Positions 45,169 through 59,309 are shown, counted from the stretch's first letter. The stretch: DNA of 64,000 nucleotides from Botryosphaeria dothidea (GCA_011503125.2 WWBZ02000040.1:682001-746000); one strand, 5' to 3'. A program made the numbers and translations. The notes: generated by a model not told the origin, from the sequence alone.

Positions 45169-47020
45169 ATGGCAGACCAAGAATCGGGAAAAGACCTCTA
45201 CGCGTCGCCCGCCAAGAGCGTCGCGCGCCAGCTGCGGGAGAACCCGTACATCCTGGGCCTAGCTTCTGTGAGCACCTTGCAAGTCCGACCGATATCCCTT
45301 GAGGGCTGACTTCCCTGCCAGTTTGCTTCGCTTGGAGGATTCCTCTTCGGATATGACCAGGGTGTTGTGTCTGGCGTATTGACCATGGAGTCATTCGCCG
45401 CAAAGTTTCCACGCATTGATCTGGACACGAGCTTCAAGGGCTGGTTCGTCTCCAGTCTCTTGCTGCTTGCCTGGCTCGGATCACTCGTGAACGGGCCGGT
45501 GGCAGACCGTGTTGGAAGAAAGGGATCGATCCTTGTTGCGGTGGTGATATTTACCCTTGGCTCCGCTCTCCAAGCTGGCGCAAACTCCGTCCCCATGATA
45601 TTTGCCGGTCAGTTGCGCACACCCGTCTCTCCGAGCAGTTGCTGACACGTGTAGGGCGCGCGATTGCTGGATTCGCGGTTGGAATGCTGACGATGATTGT
45701 GCCGATGTACATGTCTGAAGTCTCAACACCAGCAATCCGCGGCACGCTTGTGGTTTTGCAGCAACGTGAGTGGTCTTGAGCTGCTCCTGGGGTTTTCTGA
45801 CTGTTTCAGTGAGCATTACATTGGGAATCCTGGTCAGCTACTGGCTTGAATACGGCACCCAGTACATCGGAGGAGCTCGATGCGCTCCGAACATCGATTA
45901 CACCGGCGGCTCCACATCTGAGCCAGAATTCGACCCGTCGGCTGATGTTGGACCAAATGGCTGCACGGGCCAAAGCGAAGCGTCCTGGAGAATTCCTTTA
46001 GCACTGCAGATCGTTCCGGCCGTCATCCTCGGCATAGGCATTCTGTTCTATCCAGAGTCGCCACGATGGTACCTCATGCGGCAGCAGGAGGACCAGGCCC
46101 TCAACGCGCTGTCGAGAATCCGCCGAATCCACATCGATTCCAATGAATTGTGTCGCGAGTATCTGGCCATCAAGGCCGAGGTTCTCTTTCAAGAATCCTA
46201 CGCGCGGGACAACTACCCTGGTAAGACGGGCGTCTCGCTGTACCTGGCTCAGTACAGGTCCTTGGTCTCCAGCCGGCCCTCTTTCAGACGACTTGCTGTG
46301 GGCTGCTGCGTCATGTTCTTCCAGCAGTTCATGGGCTGCAATGCGATGATCTACTACGCACCCACCATCTTCAACCAGCTGGGCTTGTCCGGGAAGACCA
46401 CATCTCTCTTGGCCACTGGAGTTTACGGGATCGTGAACACTTTCTCCACCCTGCCGGCACTGTTCCTCATCGATAAAGTTGGGCGGCGGCCATTGCTGAT
46501 GTGCGGCGCCCTCGGGACTCTCATATCGTTGGTCATCGTTGGAGGAATCGTTGGTGGGTACGGCTCGTCGCTGGTGTCACACAAGGCAGCCGGCTGGACG
46601 GGCATTGCCTTTATCTACATCTACGACATTAATTTCTCGTACTCGTTCGCGCCGATCGGCTGGGTGCTGCCTGCTGAAATCTTCAATCTCAGCAACCGCT
46701 CCAAAGCCATGTCCATTACCACGAGCGCGACGTGGATGTGCAACTTCATCATCGGGCTGATTACGCCGGACATGCTGGAGAAAATCGGCTACGGCACTTA
46801 TCTGTTTTTCGCGGCTTTCTGTTTGCTGGCATTGCTGTTCACGTACTTCTTCGTCCCCGAAACGCGCGGGAAGAGCTTGGAGGACATGGACGCTGTCTTC
46901 GGAGATACGGCAGCGCATGAGGAGAAGGCAAGATTATTCAACATTGCGGCAGATCTCGGCATCATAGAATCAGGCAAGGTCGGCTCCACCACCACTCACG
47001 CGGAAGAAGTTGCGCCGTAG
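45169..47020 (+). CDS. MFS sugar transporter (SP family)
   Basis: Four exons: 45169-45267, 45322-45607, 45655-45765 and 45810-47020, giving 568 residues. The twelve-helix sugar porter motifs are present: FGYDQGVVSG in helix 1, ADRVGRKGSI in loop 2-3, a loop 4-5 region RGTLVVLQQ, PESPRWYLM at the end of the first half, QQFMGCNAMIYY in helix 7, DKVGRRPLL in loop 8-9, and PETRGKSLEDMD near the C-terminus. It imports monosaccharides or small oligosaccharides by proton symport at the plasma membrane. The exact sugar is not readable from sequence. Its neighbours are GH45 and GH53 enzymes, so uptake of plant-derived sugars is a fair guess. Confidence 0.92.
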
Positions 47021-48899
<1,879 letters not shown>

Positions 48900-50200
48900 G
48901 GACGCCAACGGCTCCATGACGAGCGTTTAGGTGCTGCCGAGCGCTTTTCTTCTTAGTAAATATTCTTTGTCGTACATACATACATACTTTATGGAGGACG
49001 CGTACTATCAAGGGCGCCAAGCTTTCCTGCACGTACAATACACAGCACGCACGTTGAAATATCCATCAGGAAAAAACAGGCGAGCACGAAGGCAAAGCAG
49101 AAAAATCATTGCTGCATTTTCTCGTTTCACTTTTGACGTGCTCGAAAGACCATCCACGATTCATCGCAGGTGCCACGTCGATTCGCCAAATTGACGTGTC
49201 TTGTGGGGCAGCCCGTGTCTGCTTGGAACGACAGTCGTAGCGGAGCGGCGACGAGCTTTCCATATAAGTCTCCATTTCACGAGCTGATTATCTCCCCATC
49301 CATGTCCCGCCGCGGGTATCTCCTTCTCATCCTTGCATCCCGCACGGGAGAATCGTAGAAGGTGCGGGAGATACGAGCAATATTTGTCAATGCCCTTTTT
49401 TTTCTGCTCCAGCCATACCGCGAGGCTCATTCAACCCAGTGGCGAAGTCTTGGAGTGCAGCCTGCTTTCCTGGAGAGGGTGCATCATCAAGTGTAGTATA
49501 AAGGCTGCAGAGAGCTGGATAGGGCAAAATCAAAGTGTGCCTTCCTAGACCAGATGAAGCGGTGGGGACATAGTGGGGCCAGGAACGTGCCCCTCCTCGT
49601 CGGCTTGCCTCGGCTTGTGGTGATGATCTCCGTTGTTCGATTTCTTCTCATCCAACCATCACTTCCATTCGAAATTTCGTAGACATTAGCTCATGCGTCC
49701 TCGCCGGTCAGTCAGCTTAGCATATAAGCGCCGAACCCGTCTCCGAATGAACGAGCTGATTCTCCGATCGCGAAACAAGTGTCGTGTGTTTCCTTTCCAA
49801 AATGGTGCACACTGCTGCAGCTACCCTGCGTAAGATCCGGGTCCTGCCAGAGCGACCTCGCCATGTCTCAGTCTGCCTCTGGTCTTGCGGTGTACATGTG
49901 GATCCGACAGCCTGTTGACAACCTCTGCCTTACGAACACGCTTTGTTCAGTTTCTCGATTTGGAAAATCGCCCGCTGTTGCATGCAGTCGACGTCTTCAG
50001 ACGCGCTGAAAGTTTTTTCCAGAGAGCGTTCGTCCGCCGATGCGGCTCTGCGATATGGTTTTGGTCTTTTGTTGCGCTCGCAATTCCTACTTTCACCCTA
50101 TATACGGACACAGACCGCGGAAAGAAAAATCGATACTCTCATCAAGGTCCATTCTATACCAAAACTTTCATATCGTCTTCCGTATCAACTCAATTACAAC
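48900..50200. other. Intergenic region, no gene seen
   Basis: 1.3 kb between the GH53 and CorA-like genes. It includes a short CATA repeat near 48975 and an AT-rich leader before 50200. Frames are short and unsupported. Confidence 0.45.
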
Positions 50201-53200
50201 ATGGCTTTCAATTTTCCGAGCATCTCATTTGTGGCCTCTCTGCCACAACGTGCTCTCAACAGCCCAGTCTCGCCACGGATGTCGTCTCCATCTCTATCCG
50301 CGAGCTCTGCAAACTCACCCAGAATTGGCTCTGTATCTTCCAGAAGTTTCCTTACCGGCCCCACGCAGATATTCACAGAACTACCCGAGGAATACAGCCC
50401 CGATTTCCAAAGTTTCCTGTCAGGTGAGCGTTTTCTCTTACCCTGCTCCACACATGGAACTCACAGGTATATCAGATTCTTCCCAGCCGACAATCCCAAA
50501 GTATACATTTCCGCAGGAAGAAAGACTTGAAATTCCACGGGAGGCAGGGACTGCAACCCAACATCCAGAGGCGTACACCTCTTTCGGGGACAATGGGACG
50601 ACAGCTAGCGTCAATGTCCATGGAAATCTCATACAGATCTCCAGGTTTCTTGGACAAGGCCCGTCCGGATTTCTCTCGGTAGACCTTCCAAACACACCGG
50701 AACCCTCTCTTGTCCAGGAAAGAGCTCAAGAACTTGCCGATGCGTCCACTAATCCTGGCAGTACAATTTCTGGCCTTTACATGGAAGACAGCTCAGGGAT
50801 AATCCAAGCACTGAACGGGGTGAAACCACATTTGGATTTCGTACGCGATCGGTGGCCTCGCTTCTCATTCGATGCGGACGCATTCACCCTTGCAGTTCAG
50901 TACTTCATCCACAACGACACCGTCTTCCAGCAGCACGTGTTCGAGCGCAAGCCGGGGCGCGAGTATGTGCAGGTCATACCCGATGTGATGATGGACACAG
51001 ATGTGCTCATCCGCCATCTGGATCACACAGCCGGTCAAGACAAGTTCAACGAGGCCAGAAATTACAGCTCGGAAGATTACTCTGCCTCACTTGGTCCTCA
51101 CGGCTATAGCCTTATTTTGAACCACTACGGGCTACCACGCAACGATGCGTCTACAGCCACTCTCCCAGGGTCTGAGCAACTTGGAGAACAGAACCAGTCA
51201 GATGCTGCCAGTTTGGTTCTAACCCTCTTCATCAATGGCGCTGCCCAGAAGATCGAGGAGGTGCAGAACAAGTGGTACAAGATCCAGAACCAAAACCAAG
51301 CCGAGGCTGAATTTATCAAGTCCGGGAGGGTGGAGATCACCATGGCCTTCCGGCTGCACATCTCCTCAATGGACAGCACGTGGCAGTCATCACTGATACC
51401 GGCCAGAGATTTGTCGGCTATGGATGAGGAGTTCTACACGACTCCTTTCAGGCATCTTTCCCTGTCGCCTTGCCCCCACGAAAACTTCGCCTTGCGACGG
51501 AACCTTGAGCATGTGCTGTCCGTCTGTAGTATTCCGATATCTCAAAATGGAGGCCCAGGCCCGGCGTCTGACAGCTGCCCGCCTGTTGCCCTGACTTGCG
51601 GAGACTTTGCAGGTCACCGACTGACCACGGCAACGAGCTTGTAAGTTTGCGATGAAAGATGTGTTCCCTCTGAGATCTAATCTTAGGTGATAGTTACGCA
51701 TATCAATTCTTGCTCTCAGTGTACCAACGCCTCGAAGACTTTGGGAACGAGACTGGCCATCATAGTTCAAAGGTCGCAGGATGCTCTTGCAGCTTAAGAC
51801 ACGGTATCTGTGATGCACGAGAGTACGTACTCCACGTTGTTGAGCGCATACGAAAAGTGTGCAAAGGCCATCTAAAATGGGTCTTTGGGACTGCCGAAAG
51901 AGAGGGCGGCATTTTCGACACCCATTATTGGCCAACCGGGAAGACGATCTCCAATTCGGCTTCTGGGTCTAAACTCAGCACGAAGCTGCTGACAGACACG
52001 CCTTTTCAAATCATCAAAGCCGCTGACCATTACAAAGTCTTTGGAGATGACCGTTTCATCAGCCAGGTGCAGGCCTGCATTAGTCCATGGCTCAAAGAGC
52101 TGGACAGGTTGGACAAGCGGAAATGTTTCATATTTCCAAGACCAACGAGTGCGTTCACCGGTGAATACCGGCTGGATGATCACGTGTGGATCTGGAAAGC
52201 CCTGAGGTCACTGGAAGAGCTTGGATTCGGCACAAAATTGAGACCCCAGACACGCAAAACGGCAAACACTAGAGAAAGCTCTCGCACAGTCAACCCAGAA
52301 CGTTCAAGGGAAGGGCCCTCCAGAGACTTTTCTTCATCCGAGGCTCAACGGCATATCCTCAGACGATTCGCAACAGACAATCCCATATCAAGTCAGCGCA
52401 TGCTCGCGGTATCTCGATCCTCCGGCGAGAGCCGGTTCCTCTTCTTCTCCAGAGATACAGCAATGCTCCACGCCATGACCTCTTCGTTCTTTGACATGGC
52501 AGATACTCGGGAGAAAGTCATTTCATGGGAAAATACACTCGACGCTCAGAAATATCACGAAGAGAATCAGGACTCTGGATGGGACAACCCACTCCGATAC
52601 GCCCTTGCTCTGATGATGGGAAAGCAGGGATTCGAAATCAACCATCGATCGGCCGAGGCCATGTGCAGTGTGGCCTCCAACGTCCTCCTCCGTAGTTGTT
52701 CCTCGAGCGGCCTGTTCGCAGGGCAACTGAACGAGGCTACCAAGGAGCCCGAGATGGTCCAGGAGAAGCGCACTTGGGAGTTTTATTGGCACGCCGCTTT
52801 TGAGATTCCGTTCATCTTACTCAGGTACGGCGAGAACCGACCGCTGGTCTTTAATCATCGGAGAACGGTCATCAGCCATCTAGAGCCATTTGTGTTTGAG
52901 ACGAGATCAGCATCGTCCAGTGTGGCACCTCAAGAAGCCAGTCATTCCAGGAAGCATGGCCTCATCATGAAAAAATCCATGCCGTTCAACGACCTTTTTG
53001 ATCACAAGAGCATTATTGAGCCTTCGGACGAATGGCTGTACAACTACCCGGATTTCTTGAACTACGCCCCAGAACTGGGACGATTCCAGTCATTTGAGAT
53101 CAATCAGAACTTCAATCTCTATGAACTTCTCCGCTCGATATCACTGGATAGCGGAATGTGGGATGAAATCCGCCTTCTCGATCCGCCGAGGTACGAGGTA

Positions 53201-54859
53201 GCTCGATGGCTCTACGAGCTCGGCAACGAAACATGGGACCTTATTCGGGCCTGTCATGAACGTGATGGGAAGTACTTGGAGAAAGGGGGAACCATTGGTA
53301 TCGTGCTGGACGTGTCACGGTGCGGATTCAAGCATGCGCATTCAGGACATCACGAAGCTCCTGGCCGGAGAATAGAGATGATGGGCATTGAAAGGCTCAG
53401 GGATGCATTCAACATGGTCCGCACTTCCGAATCCGCCAAGAAGAGATTCGTCTGGCTCCCCCGGGTTGATGGAGGCGCCACCATACTATGCTGCCTTTCC
53501 GCACCCAGGTCTGACAGGGCAAAGATGTCTTCGTTCTTCGACAGACATGCCAAGGCTGACAAGTACTTCATGGATGATGTCAACTCGGTGCTCAACACGT
53601 GGGAGACGGAGTTTCATTTGTCATTCTACCAACTCGTTGACAGAGGCAGAGACGACCATATTGATGGCATGCTGTCTCTTTGGATTGAAGGCTTCCCAGG
53701 AAGAGGAAAGAAGATTGACCGCGCAGCTGTGGGCTTCCGCTTCATCGGCGACTTCTTTGACCGCTACTGGACGTGCCACTTCCTTGAGCGCAAGCCTGGT
53801 GAGAGTCTCACCGATGACCAGCTGGAGAAACGCATCAACGAGGTCATTTTTGACAAGCGGTTGCCAAAAGCTGACAGAGACAAGCCGCTCTGGAGACAAC
53901 GGAAGGTTCTCGAACTCCTTTTGTTCGACAAGATAGTCGAGGATATGGCGCAGTCTGCAAATGAAATGCTGGATGCTGCAAAGGCAAAGGTCCAGTTTGA
54001 TCTTGGCGTCCGCACGGACTCGGATGTGGTTGTGTCAGAGTCCCGCCCAGACACCCTCTCTGATGCTCTCACGGACTCTATATCTCTTTTCAGGATCGAC
54101 AGCGATGCCTATCTGTCATTCCGCGAGGAATGGGCCATGCTGGAGAGGATTCTGCAAGTCCTGGAAGAAGATATCAGCGAGAACCTGGAGAAAATCAGCA
54201 GCTGGAGGGGGCGCGAGAAGGATCGAGGCCCAGAGAAACCACGCTGGACCAAGAACGACGAACGCAAGTACCGATCAGCCATTACCAGGCTCCAGGTCTC
54301 CAATCAACAGAGAGTTCAAGAGCTGGAGCGGTGCCAGGCCAGAATCCGATCCTTCAGCACCTCTCTCACAGACAGGCTTGACCGCGTCAGAGACGATTTG
54401 AACCTGCGAGGCGCGGAAGACATCCGTCTGTTTACCTACATCACCGCATTTTTCCTTCCGTTGGGATTTGCGGTCAGCATATTCAGCATGAGTGATCCTC
54501 CGAACTGGGTACCAATTCTCGGGACGATTGGCGTCGCTGTCGTTACCCTCTTCATCACGGTGGTTGCTTTGATCAATGCCCGGCAGCTTGAACTTGGCTT
54601 CAAGGCTGTGATCAACTTCCCGAAACGCAACAACGTCGACTCTGGCGTGGAGAGGAGGAGCGGTACTAGGTCCATGCGCAAGAGTAATGAGAAAGGCTTG
54701 GGGATCTTGGCTTCCGTGAAAGAAAAGAGGAATAGCGCGTCGACATCGGAGGCGAAGGCGGACACGCAAGATGGGAAGGGTGGAATCCTGTCATTTCTGA
54801 CACGGCACCCAGGTCTTCGGAGGGCAAGGCCACTTCGATCACCCCAGAGCCTGGTGTGA
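50201..54859 (+). CDS. Large CorA-like membrane protein, 1520 residues
   Basis: Three exons: 50201-50423, 50467-51640 and 51694-54859. The second intron uses the GATAG acceptor at 51693; the nearer TTAG would shift the frame into a stop. The first 450 residues are Ser/Pro-rich and then globular. The middle is large and unassigned, with Trp-rich stretches. Near the C-terminus a charged helix (about 1300-1370) leads into two membrane helices at about 1378-1400 and 1410-1435 (FTYITAFFLPLGFAVSIFSM, then VPILGTIGVAVVTLFI). This is the CorA Mg2+ channel end arrangement, but the GMN signature is absent (FSM-S at that place). Ion transport is therefore doubtful. Many ascomycetes carry such large CorA-like proteins of unknown role. 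Confidence 0.75.
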
Positions 54860-55395
54860 TGGGACTTTTGGTTTTTGTGCATTGGTGCATGATGGGCATG
54901 ACTGCCTCTTGTACTTTAGACTCCCAGTCATGCAAATGGATTTTGCCCCATGTATTTCCCCGCGGCTCCTCTTTCCTTGGCCGCTGTCCCGAACGGGCGT
55001 GCGGCGTGCGTTTCTCCGACCGTGATCCGCCGACGCCCGTTTGATCCATCAGCAGGTGGTCAGGTAGCGGGAAGTGAAGACTCATAGCAAGGGGGCCAGC
55101 CTTGCCGTTCTGGAGACGGAACGACGGTTGAGGAACAAGTCTCCACCCTCTCCCGGTGTTTTGCCGGAGGCCTGCTCTTAGGATTTCGTGCCGATTGGAC
55201 AGAAGTGATGCGCTGAGTATTGCTCAATCCGGTAAGCGACCCCGCAGAGCCCACCGACTCGGCCTGCAGGTCTGATGCAACAGACGTCAACTCTTTTGGG
55301 GAATGTGGGGGCTATAAATCCATCCTCACGAGCCCCCCAGAGCTGCTCCTCCACCACATCTGTCGTCTTCACTGGCCTCCAGCCAAACAGACACA
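54860..55395. other. Intergenic region upstream of MFS gene
   Basis: 536 bases with the 3' end of the CorA-like gene and the MFS promoter. Apart from the TATA box listed separately, nothing is seen. Confidence 0.45.
55312..55319 (+). promoter_or_regulatory. TATA box of the MFS gene
   Basis: CTATAAATC lies about 77 bases before the ATG at 55396, a usual fungal spacing once a short leader is allowed for. Confidence 0.5.
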
Positions 55396-57111
55396 ATGGA
55401 GCTGCAGCAGCTTCCAGCCCCTAATCCGACCTCTGAGTCCGTCCGCAGCGGCAGCGCTACTCCTTCATCATCCCGAGAGTCGGCCTCTCCTCCCGAGACT
55501 GCAGTTACTGCAGTTGAGAAATGGAACAGCTCCACCACAAACGTCCTTCGCCTCTTCGCGACTTACTGGGCCTTTCTTGTCATGGGCGCAAACGATGCTG
55601 CATACGGCGTACGTCTTCCTACCTCCTCCAACCGCCTCACAGGCATCAGGCTGACTTTCCAAAACAGGCCATCATATCATACGTTAGTTCCAGCCCTTTC
55701 CAGCCCTTTCCAGCCAGCCTTTCTTTTTTGTTTCTCCACTTCGCGTCCGGTTCTAACCCTTCACAACCCTGCAGCTTGAAGAATACTACCACCTCAACTA
55801 CACAATCGTATCGCTAGTCTTTTTCTCCCCACTCGGTGGATACGCCGCTGCCGCCCTGCTCAACAACTGGATCCATAACCATTTCGGCCAGCGCGGCGTT
55901 GCCTTCCTCAGACCCTTCTGCCATCTCGCTGCATACGTCGGCATCGCATGCCACCCGCCCTATCCAGCCTTGGTCGTATTCTTCCTGCTGGCGGGGTTTG
56001 CCAATGGCATCGAAGACGCCGCCTGGAATGCCTGGATAGGGAAGCTGGCGAGCCCGAACGAGCTCCTCGGCCTGCTGCACGGCTTCTACGGCGTTGGCGC
56101 GGTGCTGTCTCCGCTGATTGCGACGAGCTTGATCACGAAGGCTGGTTGGAGATGGTGGGGCTTCTAATATCTGATGGTGCGTGGCCGGAATGCCTTCTGC
56201 TGCTCTTGTTTCAACCAATCGCCTTGCTGAAGTACGATGACCACAGGTCGGAGCCGCCGCAATTGAGCTCCTCACCTCCATGGCGACGTTCTGGGGCGCA
56301 ACTTCCCTCTACTGGCGCTCCACAGGTGCGTCATCCGACAGCGGCGGTCTCCTCAAAGAAGCCTTGAAAAACAGAACCAGTTGGGTGGCGGCCATATTCC
56401 TGCTCGGCTACGTCGGGGTGGAGGTGGCGTTGGGCGGTTGGATCGTCGTCTTCATGACCCGCGAGCGCGACGGCGGCGATTTTGAGTCGGGAATGGTTGC
56501 GACGGGCTTCTGGATAGGTATTACTGTTGGCCGCGTCCTGCTTGGCTTCGTCACGCCAAAGATCGGAGAGCAGCTTGCCGTTTCTGTGAGTCACTCCGTC
56601 GATTCGTGTTGTGAGAGAATCCTGTGCGGATGATTTGGTACTGACTGGAAATATCCAGATCTACGTCCCTGCTGCCATTGGCTTCCATTTGCTTTTCTGG
56701 CTCGTTCCGCAATTCGTCGCCTCGGCCGTTGCTGTTGCCATCGAGGGCTTCTTCCTGGGACCGCTCTTCCCGGCCATTATCGTGGCAACTACGAAGGTTT
56801 TGCCAGCACACCTGTACGTCTCGGCCATTGGCTTCGCCGCAGCTCTGGGAGGTAGCGGTGCGGCAATCTTCCCCTTCGCGGTTGGAGTGCTTGCCCAAGC
56901 CAAGGGAGTGCAAGTGCTGCAGCCCGTCATCGTTGCGCTTCTCGCCGCAATCCTGGGAGTGTGGGCGCTGATGCCCCGCACGAAAAAGAAGGATGACACC
57001 GAGGATGCGGAAGAAGGAACTGCATCGGGTATTGAGTTGTGGAGGAAGAGCATGAGCTCCTATGCATCGCGTTCACGGGCCGCTTGCTCCAGACTGCTGA
57101 AGGTCAGGTGA
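55396..57111 (+). pseudogene. MFS transporter (fucose-permease-like fungal family) with an apparent nonsense codon
   Basis: Five exons: 55396-55608, 55668-55682 (a 15-nt microexon), 55775-56176, 56247-56585 and 56659-57111. The phases all agree, for 473 codons. The N-terminus is Ser/Pro-rich. Transport helices include LFATYWAFLVMGANDAAYG, FFLLAGFANGIEDAAWNAW, WVAAIFLLGYVGVEVALGGW and IYVPAAIGFHLLFWLVP, resembling fungal Bsc6-type major facilitators. The end of exon 3 reads GWRWWGF-stop-YLM: a TAA at 56165-56167 stands where an aromatic residue is expected before the splice into VGAAAIELL. Either the gene is dead, the base is wrong, or a less usual splice skips it. Substrate unknown. Confidence 0.7.
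55691..55715 (+). repeat. Short 10-bp tandem repeat in an MFS intron
   Basis: CAGCCCTTTC occurs twice in a row followed by a half unit, inside the second intron of the MFS gene. Pyrimidine-rich and probably without function beyond the splice-site tract. Confidence 0.6.
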
Positions 57112-57832
57112 AGAATGCATTGGAAAAATAGGCAGCAGCATTGCGCCAAAGCTTGGTACTGATGCCAAGGCAGGAGGCCTCACGCAGCGGATTCGACCGC
57201 GAGACGATCCTTCCGGTTGAATGCGGTAGAAACAACACCGTTCGCGGCTCTTTTCGGGGTCCCTGCTGGCCCTCCGGGTTACACGGGCTCTCGAGCAAAT
57301 ACGAGCCCTCCGCCTCATTCGACCGCACAAGTAGATACTAGACAGTCGGCACAAGAATATTGAAGGACAACGTTAGTCGCATGGCACAGGAGTTTTGGTG
57401 GGACTCGACGAATCAATTGGTTGTACAGTACAAAGTTTGAGCTAGTTGCGAAATAGACTTCCGTCGACACAGTAGCTTCTAGTTTGCGCTCATCTGGTGC
57501 TGGAATGCCTCGACATTCCATTGTGGCCGTATCGCGATACGGGAAGACAGCTGGGACGGCTTACTGAGGTTGTTAAATCGCTTGAACATTGCCCGATCCG
57601 CTTAGCGCCGCAGCCGCATTGCTGATTCGGGACAACGACCATGGCATTGGTGGCGGTGCACAGTACCTCACGTAGGTCCAGAATGCTAGGCACTGGTGAG
57701 TTCCTGTCATATCGCATGATTATTTCCTTCTTTTCGTTGAAGTCATTTGGTCGCTATAAAATGCCTTGCTTTGCCCTGCCGAACTCAACCAGTCATTCTC
57801 TACTCCATTCGTTCTCGAACCCTTCCTGAAAC
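57112..57832. other. Intergenic region upstream of the amine oxidase relic
   Basis: 721 bases. Apart from the TATA box near 57755, I see no gene or repeat. Confidence 0.45.
57755..57761 (+). promoter_or_regulatory. TATA box of the amine oxidase relic
   Basis: TATAAAA lies 78 bases before the ATG at 57833, the same spacing as for the MFS gene. It suggests that the relic could still be transcribed. Confidence 0.5.
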
Positions 57833-58096
57833 ATGTTCTTGTCTCACATCTACGCAGTCGCTGCCATCGTCTCCGCTCCTGCATTTTGCCTTGGATATGC
57901 CGAGCAGACAGTCGACGTCGGACGATCCGGGCTCAGCGCAGCCAAGGACCTCGTGTCAGCCGGAAAATCCGTCTTGATCCTCGAGGCCCGAGACCGCGTG
58001 GGCGGCCGCATCCTCAACGGCTACCTGTCCAATGGCGGAATGCATGGAGATCTCGAAGAGTGGCCGACGTGGCTACTGCTAAAAACGCAACCATAA
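57833..58096 (+). pseudogene. Truncated flavin amine oxidase relic
   Basis: An 87-codon frame starts with a signal-like MFLSHIYAVAAIVSAPAFCLG. It then has SGLSAAKDLVSAGKSVLILE and ARDRVGGRI, the ADP-binding beta-alpha-beta unit and following motif of flavin monoamine oxidases. The glycine-rich GxGxxG loop expected before SGLSAA is shortened to DVGRSG, and the similarity ends soon after GYLSNGG. A complete enzyme needs about 450 residues, and no other part is found nearby. It is either a relic of a deleted gene or a small chimeric protein. In another frame downstream, RNHNSVTEWNYKSC (to about 58180) may be part of the old or a new 3' end. Confidence 0.6.
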
Positions 58097-58217
58097 CAGC
58101 GTTACCGAATGGAACTACAAGTCTTGCACCGAAACGAGCAAGGCCATGAAAGCTATTCCTACAAAATCACATTAGCCTAAGCACACCAGTACAACGCGTC
58201 TCGAGAAATAAAAGGTC

Positions 58218-59309
58218 TCACCTAAATCGATCATTGCGACCGGCAGTCTCAGCAGTCTCGACCACATCCTCCGCCTTCCCAATTCGAATGCCCGAATAAG
58301 CAAGCTCTCCACCTATCTCGTTGCCGCGGCGGTACAACTCCAAGGACCTCTCTGCCTCTTCCGCCCTGACGATTGCGACAACCGTGCCCATCTCGCCGAG
58401 ACGGCGACGATCGTGATACAGATGAAAGCCGGCCTGTCGGTACATCTTGTGCAAATCCCTGGCGCACATCTCCTCCACGCGATCTCCGTACGCATTTCCG
58501 CCGGCGACGTGCTCGGCACTGAGGAGCTCTTGCACCAACTGTGCTTTTCTGACAGCCAAGCGCTGCAGCAGCTTTTTATTAACTATGAACGCATTGCGAA
58601 GGTAGTACGCGGTGGTGACGAACAGGGCCGAATGCCAGCTGAGGCGGTACCATCGTGGATACGCGAAGCGCACCTTTCGCACCCGGCCGCCACCGCTGAG
58701 CAGCGCGGTGAGTGCGTAGTTGACCGTCGGCGAATCTGAAAGGCATAGGTCCCGCTGGGACGTCCTCTCCGCGCCGGAGAATATGTCGTCGTCGGTCACG
58801 GTGAGTGTGAGCGTGTCGAGGGTCCTCCAGCCGAGGAGTGCCTTCACGAATGTCTTGTTATCCGCAAGGAACTTGGCATTCTCCATGCGAAATCTGCTTC
58901 TGTCTCCATGGTAGGGCTTGGGGACCGCCATGCATTTGTAGCCGATGTGTACGTGTCGGATCTGTTGCTGGGAGCGCGGGCCAAGGCTGCAGAGGAACTC
59001 GAGAGCCTCTCCCGGCGCAACGTCGAAAACGAAGACGTTATTCCGGAAGAAATTATCCAGTGCTGCCCGTCTATGTTTGCGAGAGACAAAGAAGAGGCCA
59101 GTGGCGAGGTTGCCGCCTGTATCTAATCGGACGACCGAGAAATCTGGGTGCCCCAACCATCTGGTAATCGCTGTGCAGCAATACCAAGCTGGCTCAACGC
59201 TCTTGCGCTGAATTATTCTGACGCCTGTGGGGCAGTATAGAGCGAATGAGAAGATGACATCAAGGAGCTCCTGGGGAAGTCCGCGGTTTGGGAGGTGATA
59301 TGCAGACAT
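58218..59309 (-). CDS. Hypothetical protein, F-box-like start
   Basis: Intronless minus-strand frame of 363 residues beginning MSAYHLPNRGLPQELLDVIF. LPQELLDVIFSFAL resembles the short F-box-like helix seen in many ascomycete unknowns. The rest is mixed globular sequence with no enzyme motif. The C-terminal part is Arg/Glu-rich (REGG-poor, no membrane segment). Its close position to the amine oxidase relic gives no clue to function. Confidence 0.6.
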   Translation of the reverse strand: MSAYHLPNRGLPQELLDVIFSFALYCPTGVRIIQRKSVEPAWYCCTAITRWLGHPDFSVVRLDTGGNLATGLFFVSRKHRRAALDNFFRNNVFVFDVAPGEALEFLCSLGPRSQQQIRHVHIGYKCMAVPKPYHGDRSRFRMENAKFLADNKTFVKALLGWRTLDTLTLTVTDDDIFSGAERTSQRDLCLSDSPTVNYALTALLSGGGRVRKVRFAYPRWYRLSWHSALFVTTAYYLRNAFIVNKKLLQRLAVRKAQLVQELLSAEHVAGGNAYGDRVEEMCARDLHKMYRQAGFHLYHDRRRLGEMGTVVAIVRAEEAERSLELYRRGNEIGGELAYSGIRIGKAEDVVETAETAGRNDRFR

